A DNA stretch of 64,000 nucleotides from Pseudomonas sp. S31 (GTDB lineage: Bacteria; Pseudomonadota; Gammaproteobacteria; Pseudomonadales; Pseudomonadaceae). Positions 15,719 through 25,710 of the stretch are shown here, piece after piece. The translations under genes and the position numbers were made by a program. The notes under the pieces are model-generated. The model was not told the DNA's origin and did not search any database. It worked only from the letters and a program-made list of their open reading frames with translations. The stretch covers positions 372,001-436,000 of the forward strand of contig NZ_JACVVE010000001.1 in the NCBI RefSeq assembly GCF_016648105.1. Reading direction: 5' to 3'. Positions within the stretch are counted from its first letter, which is position 1; every line of letters starts with the position of its first letter.

Positions 15719-16273
15719 TCAATCGTCCAACGGCTTGGGCGGCGCAGCAGGCTTGGCCGGCTTGGTTGGCTTGCTTTCCTTGGCCTTGGGCTCGGCGACC
15801 GGTGCCGCCACCGGTTCGGCGGCGGTCATGGCCTTTTCGCTGGCGGGCAGTTCGTCGACGGCCTTGAAGATCACCTGCGGGTCGATCTTGTCACCGCTAT
15901 CGTCATCCTTGAGCACATGGCGTTCGCCGTCCTTGCCCACCAGGATCACCTTGGTGCCCTTGCTCGCGCCGAGCTTGAGTTCGCGGATCAAGGCCATGGT
16001 GGTCTGCTGCTCGAGGCTCTTGTCCTCACGCTTGCCGACCATCTTCGCCACGCTGTACAGCACCAGGTTGCGCTCCTTGAAACCGGCCTGGGTGGCCGGG
16101 TCTTTCAGCGCCTCCTCCAGCCCGCGCAAGGTCGGGTCGGCGCTGCTGGGTGCGATCACCACGAGGGGCCTGGCCTTCCCCACTTCCTTGGCCAGCGGTG
16201 CATCACTGTCGGCTGCGAACGACGGCCCGGCAATTGCGAGCAGAGTGGCGAGGGTCAGTGACCGAACGAGCAT
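15719..16273 (-). CDS. DUF4174-domain periplasmic protein with Lys/Pro-rich tail
   Basis: A 184-residue exported protein. AAGGAG lies six bases before the ATG at 16273, and the product starts with a signal peptide (LVRSLTLATLLAIAGPSFAA). The central domain (RPLVVIAPSSADPTLRGLEE, VILVGKDGERHVLKDDD) matches the DUF4174 pattern, a thioredoxin-fold-like domain lacking a CxxC motif. The last 35 residues are Ala, Pro and Lys rich (KPTKPAKPAAPPKPLDD), probably an extended linker or wall-interacting tail. It lies upstream of the precursor operon in the same direction, across the regulator-type repeats, so it may be outside that regulon. Confidence 0.8.
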   Translation of the reverse strand: MLVRSLTLATLLAIAGPSFAADSDAPLAKEVGKARPLVVIAPSSADPTLRGLEEALKDPATQAGFKERNLVLYSVAKMVGKREDKSLEQQTTMALIRELKLGASKGTKVILVGKDGERHVLKDDDSGDKIDPQVIFKAVDELPASEKAMTAAEPVAAPVAEPKAKESKPTKPAKPAAPPKPLDD

Positions 16274-16460
16274 GCGCATCTCCTTGTTTTCCCGATAAAC
16301 CAAAGACTGCGGATCAGGGAGAAAGATCCGCGCTGCGAGCCTAAACCAGCCGGCCAGGCTTACGCTCGCGGCAAAGGTAACATCCGATTTCCGCGCCTTT
16401 TGCCAGAAACGGCCTGCACCTTCTTCAGGCATGACTGGCTTCTGCACAGAGCATAGCCCA

Positions 16461-19400
16461 TCAAGGCCCAGGCGCGGCCGGTGCTTCACCCGGGCCGGCA
16501 GGCAGCGGCGAGAGTTCACCGAGGGCCTGCCGGGTCAACCTGAGCATCAAGGCACGCCGGGCCACGTCGCGCTCGCGCTGGACCTCGTTCATCTGCTCCA
16601 GGTAGCGCCCTTCCGGCAGGGTTTCGACAGCTGTCATCAAGGTGTCGACGCGGTCGTGAAACCCCACATCGAGCGCCTCGAAACGCTCTGCATGGGCCTG
16701 CAGCAGGTATTCGCGCCAGAAGTCCCGATCGACCAGCGACTGGACAAGCCGCTCCACGGTTTCCTGGCTCAGGACCTCCGCGCGGGCGAGGTCGACCTGC
16801 GCCGAGCTCAATCCGGCGGTCTCGGCGAACAGCATGTCGCCTGGTTGCGCCGGCAACGCCAGGGCCTCGCGCAGGCCAATGCGGTAGGCGAGCATTATTT
16901 CGATCTGATCGGGGTCGGCACCGCCGGCACGGCGCGTGGTGTAATCGCGCTCGGCGATCCGGTCGACCTGCTCCAGCCGCCACAATTGTCGCCCCAGGCG
17001 CAACAGCGCCGACTCCTCGCCACCTGCCTGGGCATCGTAGCGCGCCTGCCACACCAGCAGTCGCAGCTCCAGATCGCTGAAGGCCAGCGCGGCGCTGTCC
17101 TGGCAGGTCACCGGCAAGCCCGCCTGGGCGAACAGCTCGATGCTCAGGCTTTCGTGTGCCTCCATCGCCGCCAGCATCGCGAACACGCGGCTGGCCAGGG
17201 CGACCGGCTGCTGCTGGAAGTCGGCGGTTTCCAGCAGGCGACTCAGTAGCAGAAAAAAGTCCGACGCCTCGGCCTGCGACTCAAGGTCGTCCCAGAACAT
17301 CGCCTGCTGGGTCCGCGCCGTGCTGTCGGCGGCATCCAGCCAGCGCTGGCGGGTCGCCGTCGGCTCCAAGTCACCTGTCAGTTCGGCCGACCAGCCATGA
17401 TCGCGCATGAAGGCCTCGAGCCGTAGCGCGTCGCCTTCAGGCAAAGGGTTGCCTTCCAGGCGGACCGCGGCACTTATCCATGCAGGGGCGCGATAAAAAC
17501 GAGCGGGAACGCGGGTGATGTCGTTGTCACGCAAGTCCGCCAGGAGCAATTCGAAACGCCCGAACAATCCGTCCGGCAGGACGGCCAGACCAGTGGCGCG
17601 CAAGTACAGATGACGCAGGCGCGCCATGCGTTGCACGGAGAACACTTGGCCGAGCGGGTTATAGGACAGGTTGATGTACTCCAGGTGTTCGAGGTTGGCG
17701 AGCATCATGCTTTGCCCAGCATCGAGGACGATCTGGTTGCCGAACAGGTCGAGCTGGCGAAGCAGGGTCAATTGCCCGAGCCCTGCGGGTATGCGGTCAA
17801 GCCGGTTGCCCATCAACTCGATGATACGCAGGGTACGAAAGGCGCGAAGGAAACCGGCAGGAATCTCACTGATGCCCATCGCCATCAGCGAAAGCTCACG
17901 TACGTGTTCGAAATGAACCTGTTCCGGCAGATCCGGCAATTGTTCCACTGTGAGGTTGCGTATGGTCAGGCGAAAGGCCCCTGGCAGCGTCGCGTCGGTA
18001 TCGTCGGCACGGCGTTGCCAGCAACGCTGCAGCGCCTCGGCGAACGAATGCCGGTCGGCCCGTTGCAGCCTGCCGACTGCCTGCCGGGACCAGGTGTGCA
18101 GGCTGCGGCTGAGCGTCTCCAACTCGGAGGCAAGACGCACCAGTTCTGCTTCGACCTGGCGCCCCAATTGCCGGACCTGGGCCAACCAGCGTTGCACCTG
18201 CGCATCATCGAACGCAGGATACAGCCCACGCACCGTCGCATAGAGCCCTGCGCTGCGTCCGCGCCCACGACCGCTGAGCGGATAGCCGAGACGTCCACCC
18301 TCCAGGCGCTGCGGCGCTCGGAACCAGCGCGGCGGCGATACCGGCTCGAACAGCGCCGTCAGCTCCGCCCTGCGTGGGCCGGCCAGCGTCCGTAGCAAGC
18401 CACGCAATTCGCCAGCGTCTGTCGCCAACGGCGCTGCCAGGGTCTGGAACAATTCGCCAGGGCCCGCCAGGAGTTGCCCACCCGACAGTATCCGGAACTG
18501 CCCCGCGTGATGGATCACGTCATACGCCACGCCACTGTGCTCAGCGCCGGCCTCCATCAGCAATGGGCCCTGCGCCGAACCCTCGAACAAGCGCCAGCGA
18601 ATACCCGGTACGCCAGCCTCCAGGTACAGGACGACACGTGCAAGGTCGGCAGTCTGCGGCGCTTCGAGGTAGAACCCTTGCAACGCCCTGGCCAGCCGTT
18701 GCTGGCGCGCACTGGCGCGGGCGGCCTGGGCAAGCGCCGGCGGCACGCGTCCCAGGCCGGACACTGCCTGGCGGTCGGCAACCTTCGCCGCACGCAACAG
18801 CTCGCTCGCCCCGCGGCGGTGCAGGCTTGGAAAGATCCGGCGCAACGTCGCGCTTGCAGCATCCTCGGCTGGCTGGCTGGCCTGGTAGAGCGCATCGAAC
18901 CAGGCACGCCGATGCACCGTCGCTTGCGCGGCGTCCACCCCTTGCGTGCCTGCCACCGCCTGCAACAGCTGCAGGGCCTGCGGGTCGTCCACGGCGCGCC
19001 CTGCCTGCAAGGCATCGGTCAGCTCGGCCAGACGCCGGTCGATGACGAAACGCTCCACGCTGTCGATCAAGCCGGCCTCGGGCGCCTGCCCGTGCACGTG
19101 CCAGGCACGCAGATGGTCGGCGTCCAGGCCATGCACCCACATCACCTGCTCGATGCGCTGTTCGTCCAATTCGGCGCAGACCCCACCCAAACGCCGGAAC
19201 ATGCGTGGTGTATCGGCCCACTCGGCAGGTTGCTCGCACCACAAGCGCCAGGCACCCGCGCCGTTGTGGCACAGCGACGGGCTGTGACCGTCACGCGACA
19301 GCAGGTGCCAACGGCCATCGCTGACACGTTGGGCGACCGGATAATGATGGCCGTCCATCTCGATCCAGGCTCGCTCGGCCAAGCGGTACACGCCCGCCTC

Positions 19401-20990
19401 GTCACGCAGGGCCTCGGCCGGTGGCGCAGCGACGCGGTAGGCCGTCACGTCCGGCTGCCACAGCTTGCGCATGCCCGAGTCCAGATGTGCCGGCACCATG
19501 TCGTCGACCCAGCGCGAACGGCTCCAGGCATTGCGCGCCATCGTGAAACCGGCCGCAGTGGCAGCCAGTACCGCCACATCGGTGGCGACGTTCACCACGT
19601 GCTCCAGCGCCTCGGCCGAGTCCCCCTCATGCCAGGCATCGACACCGTGATACACCTCGCGCAGCAACTGCCAACCGGCATAGCCCAGCAGTGCGAGGCC
19701 CAACCCAGGGACGAACAGACCGGCCAGGTTGAGCAGGGTCCAGCCTTCGGCCGCCAAACGCTGGTCGTGCGCTTGCTGCACCTGCCTATCGAGCGCCGCG
19801 GTCGGGACGGCGAGCATCGCGGCATCGTCCATGATCTGGGCGATGCGGTCGTTGCCCAGGGTGTCGAACACCGGTGCCGGGCAACTGCGCAGGCGTTCAC
19901 GCAAATCGGTATTGGCCAGGTCGGAAAGCCCCTCGTAGCCTTGGTCCACGGCAGAGAAAAACGCCTGGCTGTCGCGGCGCCGGACGAACCGGGCGAAGAA
20001 ACGCTGGTAGTCCGCGGTACGCAGGTGCTTGCCCAGGGCATTGGCAAAACCGCGCAGGTCAGCATGCGCACGCCAGGGCGAATGCGGGTCGCCGGGAATG
20101 TGCACCAGCACTCGCGTGCTGGAGGTGTACAGCGGGCTGAGGCGTTGGTCGCGCACATCCAGCACGAGGATCTGCTCCAGGGCGCAGCCGAGCATTTCCA
20201 GACGCTTGATCTCGACCGGGTTGCCATCGAGCTCGAGGGGGCCACGCAGGCTGCACAATTCGACCAGCAGCCGGTGCTCCGCCGGCGTCACGTGGCCCTT
20301 GAGCAGCGCCACGTGGGCGTCGACCAGCATGGTATAGCGATGGCCCCTGGCGAACAGCGACAACACCCTTCTGCGCCCCTCGCCCTCTGGCTCGGAGGGC
20401 AGCGACGCAGGTTGCAGCACCCCACGCAGGTGGCTCTGGTACGCCTTGCCCAGGTCGAGCCTGCGGCACAACAGCGCGAAGCCTGCCGACGTCGGCAGCG
20501 GTTTCTCACCCTCCTGCGCCCCGCCAGCCGATGCGCCGACGCGCTCCAGACGGTTGCCGACCAGTTGTCCCCCTGGCGTGGCGTCGTCCGGGGTGAAATT
20601 GCGCCAGGCGGCCTCGAGCAGCGACCGCTGCATATACACCGCCCGCGTTACCGGGTAACCGATCGGCTGGGGGGTCACCACCGGCTCGCGATGCCCCCAG
20701 CGCTGAACGACGCCCGCCAGGTTCACGCTTTCGCCGACGGCCTGGTCCAGCGCCTGCTGGAGCAGAGGCTGGGTAAACGCGGCGACGTCCTGGATCGCGC
20801 CGAGTACCTCGCTGACGCGCTGGTTGAAATACAGGCTGAGGCTCATCGCATCCCCCAGCTCGCGCAACTGTTCGACACTGGCGGCTCGTAGCCAGTGCGG
20901 TATGCGCTCGGCGATCAGCCGGTCCTGGAAGGCCTGCTCTTCGGTGGGTGGTACGGGTACGCTGTCATCGAATCGGTCGTCGCTGCTCAT
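16461..20990 (-). CDS. NEL-type E3 ubiquitin ligase effector with DUF6543 and LRR domains
   Basis: A 1509-residue protein. The N-terminal two thirds resemble the dermonecrotic-toxin-like DUF6543 region found in pseudomonad effectors, with a hydrophobic stretch near residues 415-490 (LLNLAGLFVPGLGLALLGYA). Leucine-rich repeats occupy about 1010-1170 (LRIIELMGNRLDRIPAGLGQ, LEYINLSYNPL). The C-terminal domain matches NEL ligases of the IpaH/SspH class, with the catalytic Cys1296 in LPVTCQDSAALAF, the CxD motif. NEL proteins attach ubiquitin to eukaryotic host proteins after delivery. No secretion signal or secretion apparatus is encoded nearby. AGGAGG precedes the ATG at 20990. Confidence 0.88.
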   Translation of the reverse strand: MSSDDRFDDSVPVPPTEEQAFQDRLIAERIPHWLRAASVEQLRELGDAMSLSLYFNQRVSEVLGAIQDVAAFTQPLLQQALDQAVGESVNLAGVVQRWGHREPVVTPQPIGYPVTRAVYMQRSLLEAAWRNFTPDDATPGGQLVGNRLERVGASAGGAQEGEKPLPTSAGFALLCRRLDLGKAYQSHLRGVLQPASLPSEPEGEGRRRVLSLFARGHRYTMLVDAHVALLKGHVTPAEHRLLVELCSLRGPLELDGNPVEIKRLEMLGCALEQILVLDVRDQRLSPLYTSSTRVLVHIPGDPHSPWRAHADLRGFANALGKHLRTADYQRFFARFVRRRDSQAFFSAVDQGYEGLSDLANTDLRERLRSCPAPVFDTLGNDRIAQIMDDAAMLAVPTAALDRQVQQAHDQRLAAEGWTLLNLAGLFVPGLGLALLGYAGWQLLREVYHGVDAWHEGDSAEALEHVVNVATDVAVLAATAAGFTMARNAWSRSRWVDDMVPAHLDSGMRKLWQPDVTAYRVAAPPAEALRDEAGVYRLAERAWIEMDGHHYPVAQRVSDGRWHLLSRDGHSPSLCHNGAGAWRLWCEQPAEWADTPRMFRRLGGVCAELDEQRIEQVMWVHGLDADHLRAWHVHGQAPEAGLIDSVERFVIDRRLAELTDALQAGRAVDDPQALQLLQAVAGTQGVDAAQATVHRRAWFDALYQASQPAEDAASATLRRIFPSLHRRGASELLRAAKVADRQAVSGLGRVPPALAQAARASARQQRLARALQGFYLEAPQTADLARVVLYLEAGVPGIRWRLFEGSAQGPLLMEAGAEHSGVAYDVIHHAGQFRILSGGQLLAGPGELFQTLAAPLATDAGELRGLLRTLAGPRRAELTALFEPVSPPRWFRAPQRLEGGRLGYPLSGRGRGRSAGLYATVRGLYPAFDDAQVQRWLAQVRQLGRQVEAELVRLASELETLSRSLHTWSRQAVGRLQRADRHSFAEALQRCWQRRADDTDATLPGAFRLTIRNLTVEQLPDLPEQVHFEHVRELSLMAMGISEIPAGFLRAFRTLRIIELMGNRLDRIPAGLGQLTLLRQLDLFGNQIVLDAGQSMMLANLEHLEYINLSYNPLGQVFSVQRMARLRHLYLRATGLAVLPDGLFGRFELLLADLRDNDITRVPARFYRAPAWISAAVRLEGNPLPEGDALRLEAFMRDHGWSAELTGDLEPTATRQRWLDAADSTARTQQAMFWDDLESQAEASDFFLLLSRLLETADFQQQPVALASRVFAMLAAMEAHESLSIELFAQAGLPVTCQDSAALAFSDLELRLLVWQARYDAQAGGEESALLRLGRQLWRLEQVDRIAERDYTTRRAGGADPDQIEIMLAYRIGLREALALPAQPGDMLFAETAGLSSAQVDLARAEVLSQETVERLVQSLVDRDFWREYLLQAHAERFEALDVGFHDRVDTLMTAVETLPEGRYLEQMNEVQRERDVARRALMLRLTRQALGELSPLPAGPGEAPAAPGP

Positions 20991-21068
20991 GGTGCGGTGC
21001 CTCCTGCGCAAAAACCCAGGCTAGGCGCCTCGCTGTTGCAGGCTGCGGTGATGATCTACCACCCGCGC

Positions 21069-23429
21069 TCAGAACAGGCTCAACTGCTGGTCGATCAACG
21101 CCTCGAACTGATCGCCGACCATCGGCAGGATGGCATCGGCCACCGGTTGCAACTGGCGACTGAGGTAATGCTGGTAGTCGATGGGCGAGCGCCGGTCTTC
21201 CAGGGGTTCAGGGCCGGCGACGGTAATCACGTAGCTGATCCAACCGCCGTTCTGGTACTGCCGGGGCCGCCCCAGCTGGCGGTTGTAGTCATCGGCCAGG
21301 CGCGCCGCACGCACATGCGGCGGCACATTTCGCTGGTAGTCGGCCAGGGGCCTGCGCAGGCGCTTGCGGTAGATCAGCAGTTCATCCTGCTCGCCGGCCA
21401 AGGTGCTGCGCACATATTCCTTCAGGTACTCACGGTACGGCTGGCCGCGGAAGATCCGGCCATACAGTTCCTGCTGGAACTGCCGAGCCAGCGGCGACCA
21501 GTCGGTGCGCACCGACTCCAGGCCCTTGAACACCATCTCATCACCGCCATCGGCACGCTGCACCAGGCCGGCATAGCGCTTCTTGCTGCCCTCGTCGGTG
21601 CCCCGGATCGTGGGCATGAGAAAGCGTCGGTAATGGGTCTCGTATTGCAGCTCGAGGGCACTGGCCAGGCCCATCTCCTGCTGCAGGTGCTCGCGCCACC
21701 ACTGGTTGATCTGCGCCACCAGCTGTCGGCCGATGCTGGCGGCGGCTTCCTCGTCGTGGGCCTGTTTCAACCAGACGAAGGTGGAGTCGGTGTCGCCGTA
21801 GATCACATCGAACCCACTTGCCTCCACCAGGGCGCGGGTCTGGCGCATGATCTGGTGCCCGCGCAGGGTGATCGACGAAGCCAGGCGTGGGTCGAAGAAC
21901 CGGCAGCCGCTGGAGCCGAGCACGCCGTAGAACGCGTTCATGATGATCTTCAGCGCCTGGGACAACGGTGCGTTGCCTGCGCGCTTGGCCGCTTCACGGC
22001 CCTGCCACACGTCTTCGACGATGGCCGGCAGACAATGCTGGCTGCGCGAGAAGCGCCCGCCACGAAAGCCCTCCACCGAATGCGCGTCATCCGGCTGGCG
22101 CAGACCTTCGACCAAGCCCACCGGGTCGATCAGGAAGGTGCGGATGATCGAGGGGTACAGACTCTTGTAGTCCAGAACCAGCACCGAGTCGTACAGCCCT
22201 GGGCGCGAGTCCATGACGAAGCCACCGGGGCTGGCTTCGTCGGGACGGCTGCCGAGGTTGGGCGCGACGAAACCCAGGCGGTGCATGTGCGGGATGTACA
22301 GGTGGCAGAACGCGGCGACCGAGCCACCGCTGCGGTCAACCGCCAGGCCGGTGACCGAGGCCCTTTCAAGCAGAAACTCGAGCAGCCGGGTGTGCGCGAA
22401 GATCCGCGTGACCAGCTCGCAGTCCTTGAGGTTGTAGCGAGCCAGGGCAGGCTTGTCCTCGGCGAACATGCGGTTGATCTCGTCCATGCGCTGGTACGGC
22501 GTGTCGATGGCCTTGCCCTCCCCCAGCAACGTCTGCGCGACGTTTTCCAGGCTGAACGACGGGAAGCTCCAGGTCGCCGAGCGCAACGCCTCGATCCCAT
22601 CGATGAGCAGCCGCCCTGGGGCATCGGCGAACACATGGCCGCGGTTGGCGTGGCTGCGCAAGGTCATCGGTGCGCCGTTACGCCCCAGTGCCAGGGGCAT
22701 GTCCAGCTGCCGGGCATGCTCGTGGAGGATGCGCAGGTCGAACTGGATCAGGTTCCAGCCGATGATCGCATCCGGGTCGTGGCGGGCCAACCACTGGTTC
22801 AGGCATTCGAGCAACGCGGCGCGGTCTGCACAGAAGTGCAGGTCGAAGTCGACCTCGGCGGCCTGGTCACCAGGCGCCCCGAGCATGTACACCTGGCGCT
22901 GCCCGCATCCTTCCAGGGCGATGCTGTACAACTCACCGCGCTCGCTGGTCTCGATGTCCAGCGACGCCAGGCGCAACGGCGGGCGATACCCCGGTGAGGG
23001 TTTGAGCTGGGCATCGCACACCACGCCTTCGCTGTCCATTCGCCCGGTGTAGTGCACTGGGGCGGTGATGAAGCGCTCCATCAGGTAGCGTTCCGGCGGA
23101 CGGATATCGGCTTCGAGTACGTCGATGCCGGCGCTGCGCAGGCGTTGCTCGAGTTGCAACAGCTGGCGGTACTGGCGGCAGTACAGGCCCAGCACCGGGC
23201 GCTGCTCAAAGTCGCGCAGGCGCAACGGCTTGAGTTCGGCCCCAGGCTCATCGCCCAGCAATACCTTGGCATGGGCGGCCTGTGCCTGCGGCAGGAAGGC
23301 CACCGACTCCTGGGGCGCCAGGCGCAGCAAGCGTGGGCCCTGGTCGGTGGCGAGCCAGAACTCCACGCAGGTGCCCTGGGGCGTATCGTGCCAATGCCGG
23401 GTCAGGACAAAGCCCTGCTGCAACTTCAC
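21069..23429 (-). CDS. polB: DNA polymerase II
   Basis: A 786-residue B-family polymerase, the length of E. coli Pol II. The exonuclease motifs [17 protein letters not shown] (Exo I), [14 protein letters not shown] (Exo II) and YNLKDCELV (Exo III) are followed by polymerase motifs [13 protein letters not shown] (A), [18 protein letters not shown] (B) and [13 protein letters not shown] (C). I chose the GTG at 23429 because GAGGAA sits seven bases upstream; longer reading frames have no binding site. Pol II restarts stalled forks and acts in damage tolerance, normally under LexA control; no clear LexA box was seen in the 60 bases upstream. Confidence 0.95.
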   Translation of the reverse strand: MKLQQGFVLTRHWHDTPQGTCVEFWLATDQGPRLLRLAPQESVAFLPQAQAAHAKVLLGDEPGAELKPLRLRDFEQRPVLGLYCRQYRQLLQLEQRLRSAGIDVLEADIRPPERYLMERFITAPVHYTGRMDSEGVVCDAQLKPSPGYRPPLRLASLDIETSERGELYSIALEGCGQRQVYMLGAPGDQAAEVDFDLHFCADRAALLECLNQWLARHDPDAIIGWNLIQFDLRILHEHARQLDMPLALGRNGAPMTLRSHANRGHVFADAPGRLLIDGIEALRSATWSFPSFSLENVAQTLLGEGKAIDTPYQRMDEINRMFAEDKPALARYNLKDCELVTRIFAHTRLLEFLLERASVTGLAVDRSGGSVAAFCHLYIPHMHRLGFVAPNLGSRPDEASPGGFVMDSRPGLYDSVLVLDYKSLYPSIIRTFLIDPVGLVEGLRQPDDAHSVEGFRGGRFSRSQHCLPAIVEDVWQGREAAKRAGNAPLSQALKIIMNAFYGVLGSSGCRFFDPRLASSITLRGHQIMRQTRALVEASGFDVIYGDTDSTFVWLKQAHDEEAAASIGRQLVAQINQWWREHLQQEMGLASALELQYETHYRRFLMPTIRGTDEGSKKRYAGLVQRADGGDEMVFKGLESVRTDWSPLARQFQQELYGRIFRGQPYREYLKEYVRSTLAGEQDELLIYRKRLRRPLADYQRNVPPHVRAARLADDYNRQLGRPRQYQNGGWISYVITVAGPEPLEDRRSPIDYQHYLSRQLQPVADAILPMVGDQFEALIDQQLSLF

Positions 23430-23492
23430 TGCGGTGTTCCTCGAAGCGCCCTGAGGCAAAAAGGCGATTCTACCCCAAGGCGCCACGCCAGG

Positions 23493-24683
23493 TTATCGCG
23501 CCCCGGCGCTGAAGCCCGCGTGCCTTCCGGCCCAGGCCAGCATCCAGGCCAGCGCGATGAACACCAGCACCACGGGCACGAAGGCCTCGACCCCAGCACC
23601 GCTGAGCAGTAAACCTCCGATGATGCCACCCAGGGCGATCGCGCTGTTCCACACCGTGACCAGCATCGACTGGGCCACGTCGCCGCCTTCGCCCGCCGTA
23701 TCGGCGCAGGCGGTCTGCAACAGGGTAGGCGCGCCCCCGTAGGTCAGGCCCCAGAGCGCCACGCTGAGGTACACCCAGAGCGCACTGGTCTGGCCCAGCG
23801 CCAGCGTGGCCAGGGCAAAGGCGCCGAGGCTGAGCAGCACCAGCGGCCGCAGGTGACGATCGACCAGCACCCCGACCAGGCCGATGCCCGCCAGCGCCGC
23901 GAGACCGAACACCATCAGCACCGGGCCGATCTCGGCGGCCATGCCGGCAGCGGCCAGCAACGGCACGATATAGGTGTAGAGGATGTTGTGGCCGAGAATC
24001 CACGCCAGGATCACCAGCAGTACCCGCGCCACCCCGGGTATGCGCAACACCTGGCGCGCCGCCGGGCGTCGGCCCGCGGCATGGCCTGGGTAGTCGGGCA
24101 CCGCACGCAGCACCCAGGCCACCAGCAGCAACGCCGCCAGCGTGACCACGGCAAAGGTGGCACGCCAGCCCAGGCCGGCGCCCAACCAGGTGGCGATCGG
24201 CAGCCCCAGCGACAGGGCAATCGGCTGCCCGAGCATGGCCACGGCCATCGCCCGCCCTTGCTGGGCCACTGGCACCATGCGCCGGGCATGCCCGGCGATC
24301 AGGCCCCAGGCCAGGCCCGCCGCAGCGCCAGTTAGAAAGCGCAAGGCCAGGGTCAGGGTGTTGTTCGACGACAACGCGGTGAAGCCGTTGAACAGAACGA
24401 AGCCGAGGATGGCCAGCAACAGCGCACGGCGCCGGAACCAGCCCTGGGTCAGGGTCACCAATGGGATCGCCGTGAGCAACGAGCCCAACGCATAGGCGGT
24501 GACCCACTGCCCGGCCATGGCTTGGCTGATGTGCATGCCGCCGGCGATCTGGTCGAGCAGCCCGGCCGGCAGGGTTTCACTGAGAATGGCGATGAAGCCG
24601 GTCATCGCCAGGGCCAACAGGCCGCTCAGGGGCAAGCGGCCGGTGCGGGTGTCGGACACGGGCGCGGCAGAGGTCTGGGACAT
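23493..24683 (-). CDS. MFS drug/sugar efflux transporter (DHA1 type)
   Basis: A 396-residue inner-membrane transporter with about 12 hydrophobic segments. The motif between helices 2 and 3 is seen as LTQGWFRRRALLLAI, and helix 5 has the antiporter-type GLIAGHARRMVPVAQQGRAMAV. The profile fits arabinose-efflux/AraJ-like exporters. The ATG at 24683 (MSQTSAAPV) was preferred to upstream codons that would extend a signal-less basic tail. It is divergent from the LysR gene at 24799, which probably controls it. The substrate is unknown. Confidence 0.9.
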   Translation of the reverse strand: MSQTSAAPVSDTRTGRLPLSGLLALAMTGFIAILSETLPAGLLDQIAGGMHISQAMAGQWVTAYALGSLLTAIPLVTLTQGWFRRRALLLAILGFVLFNGFTALSSNNTLTLALRFLTGAAAGLAWGLIAGHARRMVPVAQQGRAMAVAMLGQPIALSLGLPIATWLGAGLGWRATFAVVTLAALLLVAWVLRAVPDYPGHAAGRRPAARQVLRIPGVARVLLVILAWILGHNILYTYIVPLLAAAGMAAEIGPVLMVFGLAALAGIGLVGVLVDRHLRPLVLLSLGAFALATLALGQTSALWVYLSVALWGLTYGGAPTLLQTACADTAGEGGDVAQSMLVTVWNSAIALGGIIGGLLLSGAGVEAFVPVVLVFIALAWMLAWAGRHAGFSAGAR

Positions 24684-24798
24684 GGTGCAAGCCTTGTGGG
24701 AAATTCGGACGGCCAGTCTGCAAGGGCAGGCATTACGGAAAAAGACGGGTAGTATTCCACTCACCCAGGACATTGGTGTCCGCAATCAGGAGTGGCGC

Positions 24799-25710
24799 AT
24801 GGACAGCCTCAGCGGCTTCGTGGTGTTCAACCGGGTGGCCGAGACCCGCAGTTTCGTCGCTGCCAGCCAATCGCTGGGCATCAGCGCCTCGGCGGTGGGC
24901 AAACGCGTGGCGCGCCTGGAGAGCCGCCTGGGGGTGCGCCTGTTCCACCGCAGTACCCGGAGCATCACCCTGACTGCCGAGGGCCTGCTGTTTCTCGAGC
25001 GCAGCCGGCGCATCCTGGCGGAAATCGAGGCCACCGAGCAGGAATTGTCCCAGGCCAGCGAAACACCACGCGGGCGTCTGCGCATCAGCCTGCCTCAGGT
25101 GACCGGCCTGGTGATGCCAGCACTGGCCGATTTCATGGCGCTATACCCACAGGTCGAACTGGACCTGGAGTTCACCGACCGCATGGTCGACATCGTCGGC
25201 GAAGGATTCGATGTGGTGATGCGCGGGGGGCAGCCGCAGGACTCGCGGCTCAATGCCAAGTTCCTCGGCCATTTCCAGCATTGCCTGGTGGCATCGCCCG
25301 CCTACCTGGACGAACGCGGCACGCCGCTGCACCCACGTGATCTTGCCGCGCACACTTGCCTGCACTACCGCTTTCCGAGCAACGGCAAGCTGGAAACCTG
25401 GCCATTGCGCCAGGACCACCCCGAGCAGTCCCACGACATCCCCATCTCGATGGTCTGCAACCATGTCGAGACGCGTATCTGCTTCGCCATCAACAACCGC
25501 GGCATCACCTGCCTGCCGGACTTCGCCGTGCGCCGCGAACTGGCTGCGGGCACCCTGGTCAGCGTGCTCGACGACTTCATCGAGCGGCGCGGCAGCTTCT
25601 ACCTGCTGTGGCCATCCGGCCGCCAGGTACCGCCGAAGTTGAGGGTGTTCATCGACTTCATGCTCGAGCGGGTATTCGCCGAGTACGGGGTCAGTCGTAG
25701 AGGTAGTTGA
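24799..25710 (+). CDS. LysR-family transcriptional regulator (divergent to the MFS gene)
   Basis: A 303-residue regulator with an N-terminal winged helix-turn-helix (FNRVAETRSFVAASQSLGIS, then ASAVGKRVARLESRLGVRLF) and a LysR substrate domain (GRLRISLPQVTGLVMPALAD). The sequence fits the CrgA/AaeR-like subgroup, which often represses or activates an adjacent exporter. The ATG at 24799 gives the expected start MDSLSGFVVF. Its 3' end overlaps the convergent LysR gene by 20 bases. The effector is unknown. Confidence 0.93.
   Translation: MDSLSGFVVFNRVAETRSFVAASQSLGISASAVGKRVARLESRLGVRLFHRSTRSITLTAEGLLFLERSRRILAEIEATEQELSQASETPRGRLRISLPQVTGLVMPALADFMALYPQVELDLEFTDRMVDIVGEGFDVVMRGGQPQDSRLNAKFLGHFQHCLVASPAYLDERGTPLHPRDLAAHTCLHYRFPSNGKLETWPLRQDHPEQSHDIPISMVCNHVETRICFAINNRGITCLPDFAVRRELAAGTLVSVLDDFIERRGSFYLLWPSGRQVPPKLRVFIDFMLERVFAEYGVSRRGS

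Noticed and set aside
16309..16331. GCGGATC/GATCCGC hairpin upstream of the DUF4174 gene
   Set aside because: A 7-pair stem with no T tract and no repeat elsewhere in the window; it may be chance in G+C-rich DNA.
18474..20891. An 805-residue frame opposite the NEL effector gene
   Set aside because: The effector frame has LRR, NEL and DUF6543 patterns; the opposite frame has none.
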